From assembly GCA_030431455.1 (NCBI GenBank), contig JAUIJE010000003.1, forward strand, positions 672,850 to 736,849: a stretch of 64,000 bases of DNA, written 5' to 3'. Made by a program: the position numbers and the translations under genes. Positions 17,496 through 27,831 of the stretch are shown in pieces. Source of the DNA: a bacterium (GTDB taxonomy: Bacteria > Myxococcota > UBA727 > JAUIJE01). The notes below the pieces were generated by a model. That model did not search any database. It worked only from the letters and a program-made list of their open reading frames with translations, and was not told the origin of the DNA. The number at the start of each line of letters is the position of its first letter. The stretch's first letter is position 1.

Positions 17496-17523
17496 AACAC
17501 CCGGCCCGCGCCGGGTGTTTTCT
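17496..17523 (+). terminator. Rho-independent terminator after the PilT-type gene
   Basis: A perfect 10-bp stem (17496-17505 with 17510-17519), loop CCGC, followed by T-rich bases. It lies 62 nt after the stop and marks the end of the + strand transcript. Confidence 0.85.
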
Positions 17524-17590
17524 GTTGGCCCGGTCAGGTCGCAGGGGAAACATCGTCACGCGCCGGCGAAGGCGAGCGCGCCGGGGTCGG

Positions 17591-17911
17591 TCAATGGACC
17601 TCGTGGGGCAGGCGGAGGGCGAGCTCGGTGGCCTCGGGGTTCATGTCCGGACCGAAGCTGAGGGTCCAGGTGCCGCGTCGGCCGGATCGGGGGTCGGACA
17701 ACGCGAACACCACCGACGAGTCGCTGGGGTCGCTCATGCCTTCGAAGCGCACCACTTCGTCGACGTGTACGTCGTGGGGGTCGCAGAGCTTGGCCGGGGG
17801 TTGGTCGGCGGCGCGCGGCGCGTTGAACCGCAGGCAGCCGTCGCGCACGTCGATGCGGTCGCGAAAACCCTTGGTTTCGAGCCGGTCGATGGCTTCTCGG
17901 ATGGTTTCCAT
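17591..17911 (-). CDS. Small conserved protein resembling Bacteroidetes 'PRPP synthetase-like' mini-proteins
   Basis: 106 residues from an ATG at 17911 with AAAGGA about 7 nt upstream. The sequence METIREAIDRLETKGFRDRI, a central IDVRDGCLRF and VDEVVRFEGMSDPSDSSVV resembles short proteins common in Bacteroidota, often labelled phosphoribosylpyrophosphate synthetase although far too short for that enzyme. No catalytic motif, signal peptide or membrane segment is visible. The function is unknown. A near-consensus sigma-54 promoter lies 43 nt upstream, so the gene is probably regulated by an enhancer-binding protein. It stands alone between two + strand units. Confidence 0.7.
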   Translation of the reverse strand: METIREAIDRLETKGFRDRIDVRDGCLRFNAPRAADQPPAKLCDPHDVHVDEVVRFEGMSDPSDSSVVFALSDPRSGRRGTWTLSFGPDMNPEATELALRLPHEVH

Positions 17912-17964
17912 GGTCGGGTCCTTTCGTGGCGTCATCGTGATGACGGTTGGTCGCCCCAGAAGAT

Positions 17965-17980
17965 TGCGAACCACGTGCCA
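17965..17980 (-). promoter_or_regulatory. Sigma-54-type promoter for the small 17591-17911 gene
   Basis: Read on the minus strand the bases are TGGCACG-TGGT-TCGCA: a full -24 element and a -12 GC, with GG and GC 10 nt apart. The predicted start is near 17954, leaving a leader of about 43 nt with the ribosome site. It is one of the best sigma-54 matches in the window. Confidence 0.7.
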
Positions 17981-18227
17981 GCCCGCCCCGGCGGTCCCAC
18001 CGCCTGGGAATGCGGGTGTGCGTGCGGGTGCGCGTGGCAAAACGACCCGATCCACCGTGCGCGCCACACCCGCATAGTGCAGCTGCATTGCTTCGGGACA
18101 GTCCCGGCCCGCTTTTTGTTGGATCGCCGTGGGGTCGCCAATACTGGACGGGGGCGGCCTGGCCTCTTCGCCGCGAAGGGATCTGGGCCGATGGGAATGC
18201 ACTGGGGGGCTTTGGCCCGGGAGTCAC
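17981..18227. other. Intergenic region before the REC-GGDEF-EAL gene
   Basis: About 250 bp between the small sigma-54-promoted gene and the next + strand gene. No convincing coding frame is present; alternative long starts into this region for either neighbour lack ribosome sites. It contains GC-rich short repeats (GCGGGTG, GTGCG) but no terminator or clear promoter for the downstream gene. Confidence 0.4.
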
Positions 18228-20393
18228 ATGGGCGACGTCTCATCTTGTCCGCGCGTGCTGTTCGTCGATGACGACGAATCGGTCCGGCGCGCCTTCACCC
18301 GCTCGATGTCCGCCCGGGGCTACGAGGTGGTGTTGGCGTCCTCGGCCGAAGAAGCGCTCCGGACCGCCGATCACCAGGGCCCATTTCCGGTGGTGGTCAC
18401 CGACCTCAACCTCCCCGGCCTCGACGGGGTCGAGCTCATCCAGCGCATGCGCCACCATCACCCGCGCACCGCGTTCGTGGTCATGACCGGGGTGGTCGAC
18501 GTCGACCTCTCCCGGCACCAGCACGCGGGGGCGCCCATCGCGTCCATCGTGCCCAAGCCGTTCGACGCCGAACACGTGCACCAGGTGATCAAACGCGCGG
18601 TCCGCATCGCCACCTCCCCGGTGGTGACCCGCACCGCCGAAGCGGGCGTCGCCCCCTCCGGCGGCGCCCTCATCCTCGAGGACAACCCCGGCGATGCCCT
18701 GCTCGTCCAGACCCAGCTGGAGAAGGCGGGCTGGACCCCCCAGGACATCACCCATGTGCGCCGCCTCGACGACGCCCTCGCCGCGGTCCACGACCAGCCC
18801 TTCGAGATCGTGCTCTCCGACCTCTCGCTCCCCGACGCGCGCGGGCTCGATGCGGTGGCGCGGCTGCACGCGGCCGTGCCTCGGGTGCCGATCATTGTGC
18901 TCAGCGGCCACGATGACGACCAGGTAGCGCTCGAGGCCTTGCAGCTCGGGGCCCAGGACTATCTGGTCAAGAGCCTGCTCAACGCCACCACCCTGTGTCG
19001 CTCGGTGCGCCACGCCATCGAACGCAAACGGGTCGAGCGCCGCCTGGCCCACCTCGCCCACCATGACCAACTCACCGGCCTGGCCAACCGCACCAGCTTT
19101 CGCGAGCGCGTGACCCACGCCCTGGCCCGGGCGCGTCGACGCCAAGAACCCTTCGCGGTGTTGCTCCTCGACCTCGACAAGTTCAAGGCGGTCAACGACA
19201 ACATGGGCCACGAAGCGGGGGACATCCTGCTCCAGACCGTGAGCGGTCGTTTGTGCCAAGCGGTCCGCGACACCGACACCGTGGCCCGCCTGGGGGGCGA
19301 TGAGTTCGCGGTGCTGCTCGACGCCCCCACCGGCAAGCTCGACGCCGTCGCCATCGCCGAGCGCATTCTCGACGGCCTGCGCGAGCCCGCCCAGCTCAAG
19401 GACGAGCGCTTCGTCATCACCTCCAGCGTGGGGGTCGCGGTCTATCCCGAGGGGGGCGAGGACCTCGACGCCCTGGTGGCCGCGGCCGACGCCGCGATGT
19501 ACGAAGCCAAGCGCAGCGGACGCAATACCATTCGGGTGTATTCCCGCGAGGGCACCGCCACCACCCAGCTGCGCCAGACCCTCGAGCACGACCTGTACCG
19601 GGCCTTGGCCGAGGACGAGTTCGCGCTGCGGTACCAGCCGCAGTTCGACCTGCGCACCGGGGGCATCCGGGGGGTCGAAGCCTTGCTGCGCTGGAAGCGC
19701 CCGGGCCGCCTCGCCACCCCCCAGGATTTTCTCACCGTGCTCGAGGAGACCGGCCTCATCCACGAGGTGGGGCGGTGGGTGCTGTCCACCGCCTGCCAGA
19801 CCCTCGCCCAATGCCCTTCACAGGAACTGCGCTTGGCGGTCAACCTCACCACCTCCCAGTTCGAGGACGATGACTTTGTGGACACGGTGGCCGCGACCCT
19901 CGCCCACCACCGCATCGCCCCCCACCGCCTGGACCTTGAGATCACCGAGAGCATCCTCATGCGCGACACCAAGCGCACCAACGCCGCCCTTCAGCGGCTC
20001 AAACAACTCGGGGTGCGGCTGGTGATCGACGACTTCGGCACCGGGCATTCGTCCCTCGCCTACCTCACGCGGTTTGACGTCGACGCCCTCAAGGTCGACC
20101 GGTCATTTGTGCACAAGCTGACCCAAACCATGGACAGCGACCGCAAGGTCGCGGCCGCGATCATCGCCCTCGCCCACAACCTCGGGCTCGAGGTCATCGC
20201 CGAGGGCATCGAGACCCAAGAGCAGCTCGATCTGCTCCGCCTTGACGGCTGCGACCTCGGGCAGGGCTATCTCCTCGGCCGGCCCGACCAGGCCGCCACC
20301 TGGCTGGACGCCCCCCAAAAGGCCCTGCCCGCCCCCGCGGCCGCGCCAACGCCTGACGCCCCGCGTCCTCTCCACCATGTGACAAACAGGTGA
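18228..20393 (+). CDS. Response regulator with two receivers, GGDEF and EAL domains
   Basis: 721 residues from the ATG at 18228 with GGAG just upstream. A first receiver (residues about 8-130) has the acidic pair in LFVDDDES and phospho-acceptor Asp59 in VTDLNLPG. A second receiver (about 145-265) has LILEDNPGD and LSDLSLPD. The GGDEF domain shows an intact RLGGDEFAVLL near residue 354-364, so it may make cyclic di-GMP. The EAL domain has VEALLRW near 483-489, plus ITESILM and VIDDFGTGHSS, so it may also degrade it. The protein probably tunes cyclic di-GMP, hence the choice between motility and adhesion. It stands alone; no kinase is next to it. Confidence 0.93.
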   Translation: MGDVSSCPRVLFVDDDESVRRAFTRSMSARGYEVVLASSAEEALRTADHQGPFPVVVTDLNLPGLDGVELIQRMRHHHPRTAFVVMTGVVDVDLSRHQHAGAPIASIVPKPFDAEHVHQVIKRAVRIATSPVVTRTAEAGVAPSGGALILEDNPGDALLVQTQLEKAGWTPQDITHVRRLDDALAAVHDQPFEIVLSDLSLPDARGLDAVARLHAAVPRVPIIVLSGHDDDQVALEALQLGAQDYLVKSLLNATTLCRSVRHAIERKRVERRLAHLAHHDQLTGLANRTSFRERVTHALARARRRQEPFAVLLLDLDKFKAVNDNMGHEAGDILLQTVSGRLCQAVRDTDTVARLGGDEFAVLLDAPTGKLDAVAIAERILDGLREPAQLKDERFVITSSVGVAVYPEGGEDLDALVAAADAAMYEAKRSGRNTIRVYSREGTATTQLRQTLEHDLYRALAEDEFALRYQPQFDLRTGGIRGVEALLRWKRPGRLATPQDFLTVLEETGLIHEVGRWVLSTACQTLAQCPSQELRLAVNLTTSQFEDDDFVDTVAATLAHHRIAPHRLDLEITESILMRDTKRTNAALQRLKQLGVRLVIDDFGTGHSSLAYLTRFDVDALKVDRSFVHKLTQTMDSDRKVAAAIIALAHNLGLEVIAEGIETQEQLDLLRLDGCDLGQGYLLGRPDQAATWLDAPQKALPAPAAAPTPDAPRPLHHVTNR

Positions 20394-20413
20394 CAGCCCT
20401 GTAATATGGCCCG

Positions 20414-21577
20414 ATGCACGCGCGGGGCCGCGCCCCTCCCCGGGGGCGTCTCTTTTTTCATATCTCTTTGATTTTGCTGGTCTTTCTGCCAGCAAGAGCC
20501 GACCCCCGCGCGGCCGACGTGCACCTCGACCTCGACCCCGGGGTCTCGTTCCGGGTGGGCGAGGTCTTCTCGGTGTCGGCCAGCCCCCGCCTGCAGGCGC
20601 GCTACGAATGGTCGAGCCGCGATGGCGCCACCCCGCGCGCCCTGCTCGACCGGCGGCGGCTGTCGGTGCCCCGGCTCCGGCTCAAGGTCGGGGGCGCGGC
20701 CTTGTTCGGGGTGGTGCGCTACAAGCTCGAGCTCGACGGGGCCGACCTCAACCTCACCGCCAAGGACGCGTTTGTCGACGTGGGGCTGCCCACCGGCGAG
20801 CTGCGGGTGATGGCCGGCCAATACAAAAAGCCGTTCCTGCGCCAACAGATCCTGTCGTCGGCGCGCATGCAGTTTGTGTCCCGCGCGATCACCGACCGCT
20901 ACTACGAGGCTGGCCGCGACGTCGGGGCCACCGTGCACGGGGGCTTGTTCGGCCGGCGGCTGACCTACGACCTCGGGCTCTACGTCGGCCAGAGCCACCT
21001 GTGGACCGCGGCCGGTCGCGGGCTGGCCGACGGCACCCGGCCCTACGCCGGCGTGGCCGACCCTGGGCGGTACGACATCCAACTCGCGCCCCGGCCGATG
21101 GTGGTCGGTCGCGTGAGTCTCTATCACGGCGGCTACACCGCGTTCGACGAGGCCGACCTCTGCGGGGGCCCGCTCCGGGTGAGCGTGGCCGCCGGTGGCT
21201 ATTCACGGTTTTCCGGGGGGGACAGCAGCGCCCGCACCGTGGCCTACACCGATTTTGTGGTCATGGCCCACCACGCCTCGTTGTCCGGGGCCGTGCTCGC
21301 GTCCGTCGCCGGCGGTCATGGGCTGTGGCAAAGCCGGCCGGAGTCCATCGGTGGCTACCTGCAGGCCGGCTACGTGGTCGGGGGGCTGGTCGAGCCCCTG
21401 GCCCGGGTGGCCCGGGTGCACGCCCTCGACGAGCAGGGCCGGACCGAGGCCGGGCTGGGGGTGGTCGTCTACCTCGTCGGGCACCGGGTCAAGTGGCAGA
21501 GCGAGGCGCTCGCGTTCGCCCCCGACCGGGGCAAAGACGAGGTGCGGTGGCGCACGCAACTGCAGACCGCGTTCTGA
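20414..21577 (+). CDS. Outer-membrane porin of the phosphate-selective OprO/OprP type
   Basis: 387 residues. Residues 1-30 are a signal peptide (FHISLILLVFLPARA). The rest alternates like a beta barrel and carries OprO/OprP hallmarks: LDPGVSFRVGEVFSVSASPR, VVRYKLELDGADLNLTAKDA and the QYKKPFLRQQ motif near 135-145, ending in an aromatic-rich C-terminus with terminal Phe. Such porins take up phosphate or polyphosphate. Specificity cannot be read from sequence here. It follows the REC-GGDEF-EAL gene by 20 nt and could be co-transcribed. Confidence 0.8.
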   Translation: MHARGRAPPRGRLFFHISLILLVFLPARADPRAADVHLDLDPGVSFRVGEVFSVSASPRLQARYEWSSRDGATPRALLDRRRLSVPRLRLKVGGAALFGVVRYKLELDGADLNLTAKDAFVDVGLPTGELRVMAGQYKKPFLRQQILSSARMQFVSRAITDRYYEAGRDVGATVHGGLFGRRLTYDLGLYVGQSHLWTAAGRGLADGTRPYAGVADPGRYDIQLAPRPMVVGRVSLYHGGYTAFDEADLCGGPLRVSVAAGGYSRFSGGDSSARTVAYTDFVVMAHHASLSGAVLASVAGGHGLWQSRPESIGGYLQAGYVVGGLVEPLARVARVHALDEQGRTEAGLGVVVYLVGHRVKWQSEALAFAPDRGKDEVRWRTQLQTAF

Positions 21578-21640
21578 GCACGGCCCCACCAAACTGAGCC
21601 AAGCGGGTCGCATCCCACGCCCAGGTTGCTAGCGTGGGCC

Positions 21641-22103
21641 ATGGCCGCCACCCCCGCCCCCGCCGTGCCCGCGCCGTTCGACGTGCACGGCCGGGTGGTG
21701 GTCGCGCACTTCCTCGGCGCGCCCACCGTCGAGCAGGTGATGGGTCTGCGCACCGCGCTCTCGTCCGTGGCCGGTCCCGGCGCCCCCCCCGCTCGGGGTG
21801 GCGGTGCGCCTGCAACACCTGCGCGCGCCGCCCGCGGCCGCGACCCGAGAGGCGGTGGCCGACCTGCTGCGCCAACGCGACCTGCTCGCGGGGTGGGCGG
21901 TGGTGCTCGACGCCGGTCCGTTTGTGGTGTCCATGGCCCGGGCGGTGTCGTCGGCGATCTTGCTCGCGGCCCGCACCGCGGTGCCGGTGCACATGACCCG
22001 TGACCCCGCGGACGCCGCCCAGTGGCTTGGCACAGTTTTGTCTGCCACCGGCCCCGGCGTGGACGAGGACGCCGTGACCGCCGCCCTGTCCCGCGCGGGC
22101 TGA
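21641..22103 (+). pseudogene. Small conserved gene interrupted at a C8 run
   Basis: From ATG 21641 a frame encodes MAATPAPAVPAPFDVHGRVV and a segment VEQVMGLRTALSS, then at a run of eight C (21783-21790) the frame turns into Arg/Ala noise. The continuing sense is in another frame: LGVAVRLQHLRAPPAA, then WAVVLDAGPFVVSMARAVSS and a good stop at 22103. Deleting one C would join both into a protein of about 153 residues. The joined product resembles small STAS-like proteins seen in myxobacteria, but I do not recognise it firmly. It is either a real frameshift, a phase-variable tract or a sequencing error. Confidence 0.55.
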
Positions 22104-22117
22104 TGCCCCCGGGGTGA

Positions 22118-22795
22118 TCAGGACGGACCCGACGCCTCGTCGGGGGGAGGCGCGGTCAGGCGCGCGGACAGCGACCGCAAGAACCGCTCCCAACGTTCCT
22201 GGAACGCGGGATCGCCCGGGGCCTGCCCGGTCATGACCTCGACCATGCGCGGGAAGAACGCGGGAAAGCTCACCAGCGCGGACAGGGCCACGATCAACAT
22301 GTCCGGCTCGAGCTCGGCCGGCATCTGGCCATCCTCGGCCCGGACCCGGTAGTCCGCCGCCTGCTTGTCATAGTAGGCCCGCCGCAACGCCCGGTGGGTG
22401 ATCGGCCCCTCGTCGGCCAACGACTCTTGCTGCAGCAACCGGGCAAAGGTGGGGTCGCGGGTCACGGCCCGGGCCCAGAACACCAGCGCGTCCCCCATGC
22501 CCCGCGGGGCCTTCTCCAGCGTCGAGAACCGGCTCTCGAACCGGCGCTGCAACACCGCCGCGAACAAGCCCTCCTTGGATTCGAAATAGCGGTACACCAG
22601 CGCGCGGTTGGCCTCGGCGCGTTCGGCGATGCGCTCGAGGCGCGCCCCGGCCAAGCCCCGCTCGGCGAACTCCTGCTCGGCCGCGCGCAAGATGTCCCGC
22701 TCGGTCGCCTGCCGCGACGCCTGTTTTTTTTTGGCCGGCGGCTTCGACGCCTTCTTGGCCCCCGGGGACGGCTCCCGCTTGCGCTTGTTGTTCAC
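22118..22795 (-). CDS. TetR-family transcriptional regulator
   Basis: 225 residues from a GTG at 22795 with GGAG 5 nt upstream. A Lys/Pro-rich N-terminal tail of about 30 residues is followed by a TetR helix-turn-helix (residues about 32-80: ILRAAEQEFAERGLAGARLE, then RALVYRYFESKEGLF) and a helical ligand domain. It is divergent from the beta-helix lipoprotein gene at 23035. An AT-rich inverted repeat between them is a likely operator. The ligand is unknown. Confidence 0.9.
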   Translation of the reverse strand: MNNKRKREPSPGAKKASKPPAKKKQASRQATERDILRAAEQEFAERGLAGARLERIAERAEANRALVYRYFESKEGLFAAVLQRRFESRFSTLEKAPRGMGDALVFWARAVTRDPTFARLLQQESLADEGPITHRALRRAYYDKQAADYRVRAEDGQMPAELEPDMLIVALSALVSFPAFFPRMVEVMTGQAPGDPAFQERWERFLRSLSARLTAPPPDEASGPS

Positions 22796-22920
22796 CTCTG
22801 CTCCCGCGCGGTCGGTGCGCGCAGTCTGACACAGACCCACCCCCGCCCACCTGGTTGCCCGCGCCAGATCTGCCCGCGGTTGTCCACCGGTCACACCCCG
22901 CGCGTTCCCCCCTGGCCAAC

Positions 22921-22938
22921 AGTAACACTACTGTTACT
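22921..22938. promoter_or_regulatory. Probable TetR operator (AGTAAC-N6-GTTACT)
   Basis: An 18-bp inverted repeat with perfect 6-bp arms stands out as an AT-rich island in a GC-rich divergent intergenic region. TetR-family operators often have TAAC...GTTA-type arms. It lies 126 bp upstream of the regulator start and about 97 bp before the lipoprotein start, so it could control both. Confidence 0.5.
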
Positions 22939-23034
22939 TTTCGGCCCACGCCCCTGGCCTTGCCCCGGCAACGCCAAAAACCGAGCGCCCCGTGCGCACC
23001 GCACGCGGCCTCTTTTGTCGACGAGGAGACACCG

Positions 23035-25344
23035 ATGACCCGTTCGCGTGTGATGACGTCCGCCCTGTGCCTCTGCCTCTGCGCCCTCCCCGGCGCCACC
23101 GGATGTACAGGAGGCGGCGACGACCCCCCCGGCGATGCCGGCGCTCCCGACGCCGGCGACGGCGACGGGGATGGAGATGGAGACGGAGACGGAGATGGCG
23201 ACGGGCCCGACGGCGGCTTGTCAGAACCGCCCGACGGCGGAGACGTCGACGCCGCTTCTTCAGGTGACGGTGACGGGGATGGCGACGGGGACGGGGATGG
23301 GGATGGAGATGGGGATGGGGACGGCGATGGGCCGCCCGACGGCGGCTTTTCAGAGCCGGCCGACGGAGGAGACGTCGACGCCGCGCCCGGCGACGGCGAC
23401 GGCGATGGGGACGGAGACGGGCCGCCCGACGGCGGCTTGTCAGAGCCGGCCGACGGCGGAGACGTCGACGCCGCGCCCGGCGACGGCGACGGCGATGGGG
23501 ACGGAGACGGGCCGCCCGACGGTGGCTGGTCAGAGCCGGCCGACGGCGGAGACGTCGACGCCTCGCCAGGCGACGGGGACGGCGACGGCGACGGAGACGG
23601 AGACGGAGACGGCGACGGCGATGGGTCGTTTGTGGTGTTGAAGACCGGCGGCCGCCGGGTGGTGGTGGACGGCCGGCTCACCGACGACGCGGACAGCTGG
23701 CGCTGGGACTTTGACTCCGACGGGGTCTGGGACACGGCCTGGAGCGGGGACAACGCCGACGTGTTCACCTACGCGGCCGACGGTACCTACGACGTGACCA
23801 TGGAGGCCGAGCGCATCGACGGCACGGTGGTGAGCGCCACCCGGTCGGTGTCGGTGCTGGGGGCGGAGACCGCGACCTACGTCCCGTCGACGATCAACGG
23901 CGACGTGACCTGGTCGGGCATCGTGGTCGCCACCTCGAGCGTGACCGTGCCCGCGGGGTCGAGCTTGACCATCGCCCCGGGCACGACCTTTTTGGCCGGC
24001 GGTCTGTACCGGCTGAGCGTCCAGGGCACCGTGCGCATCGACGGCACCATCGAACAACCCGTGGTGTTCTCCGCCTACTACCCCGAGGACCACGTGCCCG
24101 GGGGGTGGCGGGGGGTGCGGATCGGCCCCGACAGCGCCGCGGGCAGCACCGTCGACCACGCGCAGGTGGAGTACGGCGAGTGGGGCATCGAGGCCTACGC
24201 CCTGGGGGTTCAGCTCAACGGGGTCGAGCTCCGGTTCAACAACAGCGGCGCCGCCCTCAACGGGGTGGACCTCAACAATGCTCATGTACACCGCAACGCC
24301 TACCGGGGCATCTACCACTACCAGCGCGGCGGCAACGTGCGCGACAGCGAGGTCGACCACAACGGCACCCTGGGGGGGCAATACGCCGACGGCATCGCGC
24401 CGTTCGAGGCGACCTACTTGCGCACCTGGGTGCACGACAACACCGGGGGAGGCCTGTACGTCGACAGCACCAACACCAAGCTGTTCGTGGACGAGTGCGA
24501 CGTCAGCGACAACCGCGCCGCCGGGGTCACCGCGGTGTTCACCAACACCGCCGGGCTCGCCCCCCGCCTCACGGTGTCGCGCAGCACCATCGCCAACAAC
24601 CAGGGCATCGGGGTGATCGGCAGCCGCTTCGGGGGCTTCGGTCTCGAGGTCAACATCGACCGCTCGGTCATCTCCGGCAACGAAGGGGGCGTGCACACCT
24701 TCGCCGCCCTCACCACCGTCACCCGCACCGACATCGTCGCCAACCGCAAAGCCGGCCTCACCCTGCTCGATGCCGACGATGGCGTCATCCTCACCGACAG
24801 CAACGTCTACGACAACACCACCGAGGTCGGGTACGGCCAAGCCACCGATGTCATCGCCGGCGAGGCGTTGGCGTTCAGCCCGGTGGCCACGTCCTTCGCC
24901 AGCCCCAGCGCCCAACCCATCGTGGGCTTCGTGCTCGAGACCAGCCGGCTGCCGTCGTTCCCCACCGGGACCATCGTCACCAATGTCACAGCATCGGGAC
25001 AACAGGACGGGGCGGCGGTGGACCTCATCGACCGGCAGTTTTCGTACTTCGCCGCCGGGCCCTACGAAGAGCTTTGGTACGGCGCGCCCGCGGGCCCCCA
25101 GGTGAGCCTGGACATCTCGTCTTACGACGACCACGGCTACGCCATCCCCCAGGTCGTGTTCGAAGAGGGCCCGGGCACCGGCGTCGACGTGGTGGTGATG
25201 AAATGGGACGACGCCGATGTCTCCACCACCGCGGGCAGTTACTTTGGGCCAGGCCCGGCCGCCGACCATTGGTTGGCCCACCCCGACGACGTGGTGGACC
25301 TGAGCGGCGCGGTGGCGAACCCGGTGGACAACACCGGGCCCTGA
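23035..25344 (+). CDS. Lipoprotein with Gly-Asp repeats and parallel beta-helix domain
   Basis: 769 residues from the ATG at 23035 (GAGGAG upstream). The signal peptide ends in a lipobox GATGC, so the protein is probably a lipoprotein. Residues about 35-200 alternate Gly-Asp tracts with a spacer module PPDGGLSEPADGGDVDA. Residues about 205-275 resemble a PKD-type Ig fold (WRWDFDSDGVWDTAWSG). From about residue 290 there are right-handed beta-helix repeats (VTVPAGSSLTIAPGTTFLAG, then Asn-rich turns), as in surface polysaccharide-binding or -cleaving proteins. No catalytic residues were identified. A TetR gene is divergent upstream. Confidence 0.82.
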   Translation: MTRSRVMTSALCLCLCALPGATGCTGGGDDPPGDAGAPDAGDGDGDGDGDGDGDGDGPDGGLSEPPDGGDVDAASSGDGDGDGDGDGDGDGDGDGDGDGPPDGGFSEPADGGDVDAAPGDGDGDGDGDGPPDGGLSEPADGGDVDAAPGDGDGDGDGDGPPDGGWSEPADGGDVDASPGDGDGDGDGDGDGDGDGDGSFVVLKTGGRRVVVDGRLTDDADSWRWDFDSDGVWDTAWSGDNADVFTYAADGTYDVTMEAERIDGTVVSATRSVSVLGAETATYVPSTINGDVTWSGIVVATSSVTVPAGSSLTIAPGTTFLAGGLYRLSVQGTVRIDGTIEQPVVFSAYYPEDHVPGGWRGVRIGPDSAAGSTVDHAQVEYGEWGIEAYALGVQLNGVELRFNNSGAALNGVDLNNAHVHRNAYRGIYHYQRGGNVRDSEVDHNGTLGGQYADGIAPFEATYLRTWVHDNTGGGLYVDSTNTKLFVDECDVSDNRAAGVTAVFTNTAGLAPRLTVSRSTIANNQGIGVIGSRFGGFGLEVNIDRSVISGNEGGVHTFAALTTVTRTDIVANRKAGLTLLDADDGVILTDSNVYDNTTEVGYGQATDVIAGEALAFSPVATSFASPSAQPIVGFVLETSRLPSFPTGTIVTNVTASGQQDGAAVDLIDRQFSYFAAGPYEELWYGAPAGPQVSLDISSYDDHGYAIPQVVFEEGPGTGVDVVVMKWDDADVSTTAGSYFGPGPAADHWLAHPDDVVDLSGAVANPVDNTGP
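23371..23570 (+). repeat. 90-bp tandem repeat in the Gly-Asp lipoprotein gene
   Basis: The sequence GACGTCGACGCC... recurs at 23371, 23461 and 23551, exactly 90 bp apart, giving a 30-residue protein unit of a Gly-Asp run plus PPDGGLSEPADGGDVDA. The first two units are nearly identical; the third diverges after its start. A looser copy begins at 23242. The exact period suggests recent slippage or unequal crossover. Confidence 0.8.
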
Positions 25345-25362
25345 CCGACCCTGGCCACAAAA

Positions 25363-25394
25363 AAGAAACGCGCCTCTTGCGGGGCGCGTTTCTT
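25363..25394. terminator. Bidirectional terminator between convergent lipoprotein genes
   Basis: A perfect 12-bp stem (25363-25374 with 25383-25394) and an 8-nt loop, with A-rich bases on the left and T-rich on the right. It lies 19 nt after the + strand gene and 33 nt beyond the end of the minus strand gene. Confidence 0.85.
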
Positions 25395-25426
25395 GTTGGG
25401 TGCGCCCGAAGGCGCGGTCACCCGAC

Positions 25427-27271
<1,845 letters not shown>

Positions 27272-27444
27272 GGGGTTCCTCCACCCGGATGTGTACGGGG
27301 TGGGCTACGCACCTACCAGTCGCATTTGTTACACGCCCGTTTTGATTTCTGGGATCAACGCCCCCGGCCACGCCGAACCGGGCGCCTGGGGACGTCCTGC
27401 CCCACGCGCGGCCCCGGCCATGCCGCGGTCCACGCTCGGGTGGG

Positions 27445-27831
27445 TCAGTCCCCTGACGCCTTTTTCTTGCCGAACAGCCCGGAGAAAAAGCCCTCGCCGC
27501 TCGCCTTTTTGAGCAGCCACTTGGCCTTCTTCACCAAGTCCGGCCCCCCCATCGCCCCCACCCGCACGTCGAGGATCTCCCCGTTGTGGATGAACAGCAG
27601 GGTGGGCACAGCCCGGATGTGGAAGGGCTGGGAGAGGTGCGACTCGTCGGCGGTGTTGATTTTGACGAACCGGATGGGGTCGTCGCCGAACTCTTTGGCC
27701 ACCGCCTCGAAGTCTGGCGCCATGCGTTTGCACGGGCCACAGGTGGGCGACCAGAAATCCACGATCACCGAGCCGCCCTCGGCGCTCATGATGTGCTCCA
27801 CCTCTTGTTGTTGCGTCAGGTCTTCGACCAT
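27445..27831 (-). CDS. Thioredoxin
   Basis: 128 residues. The active site WSPTCGPCK lies near residues 27-35, with the cis-Pro region AVPTLLFIHNGE near 74-85, so the fold is complete. The tail after about residue 105 is Lys-rich and Gly-rich (KKASGEGFFSGLFGKKKASG), an unusual extension. There is no signal peptide, so it is cytoplasmic. It reduces protein disulfides. It lies upstream of the tri-haem lipoprotein on the same strand with a 173-nt gap, so they may or may not be co-transcribed. Confidence 0.92.
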   Translation of the reverse strand: MVEDLTQQQEVEHIMSAEGGSVIVDFWSPTCGPCKRMAPDFEAVAKEFGDDPIRFVKINTADESHLSQPFHIRAVPTLLFIHNGEILDVRVGAMGGPDLVKKAKWLLKKASGEGFFSGLFGKKKASGD

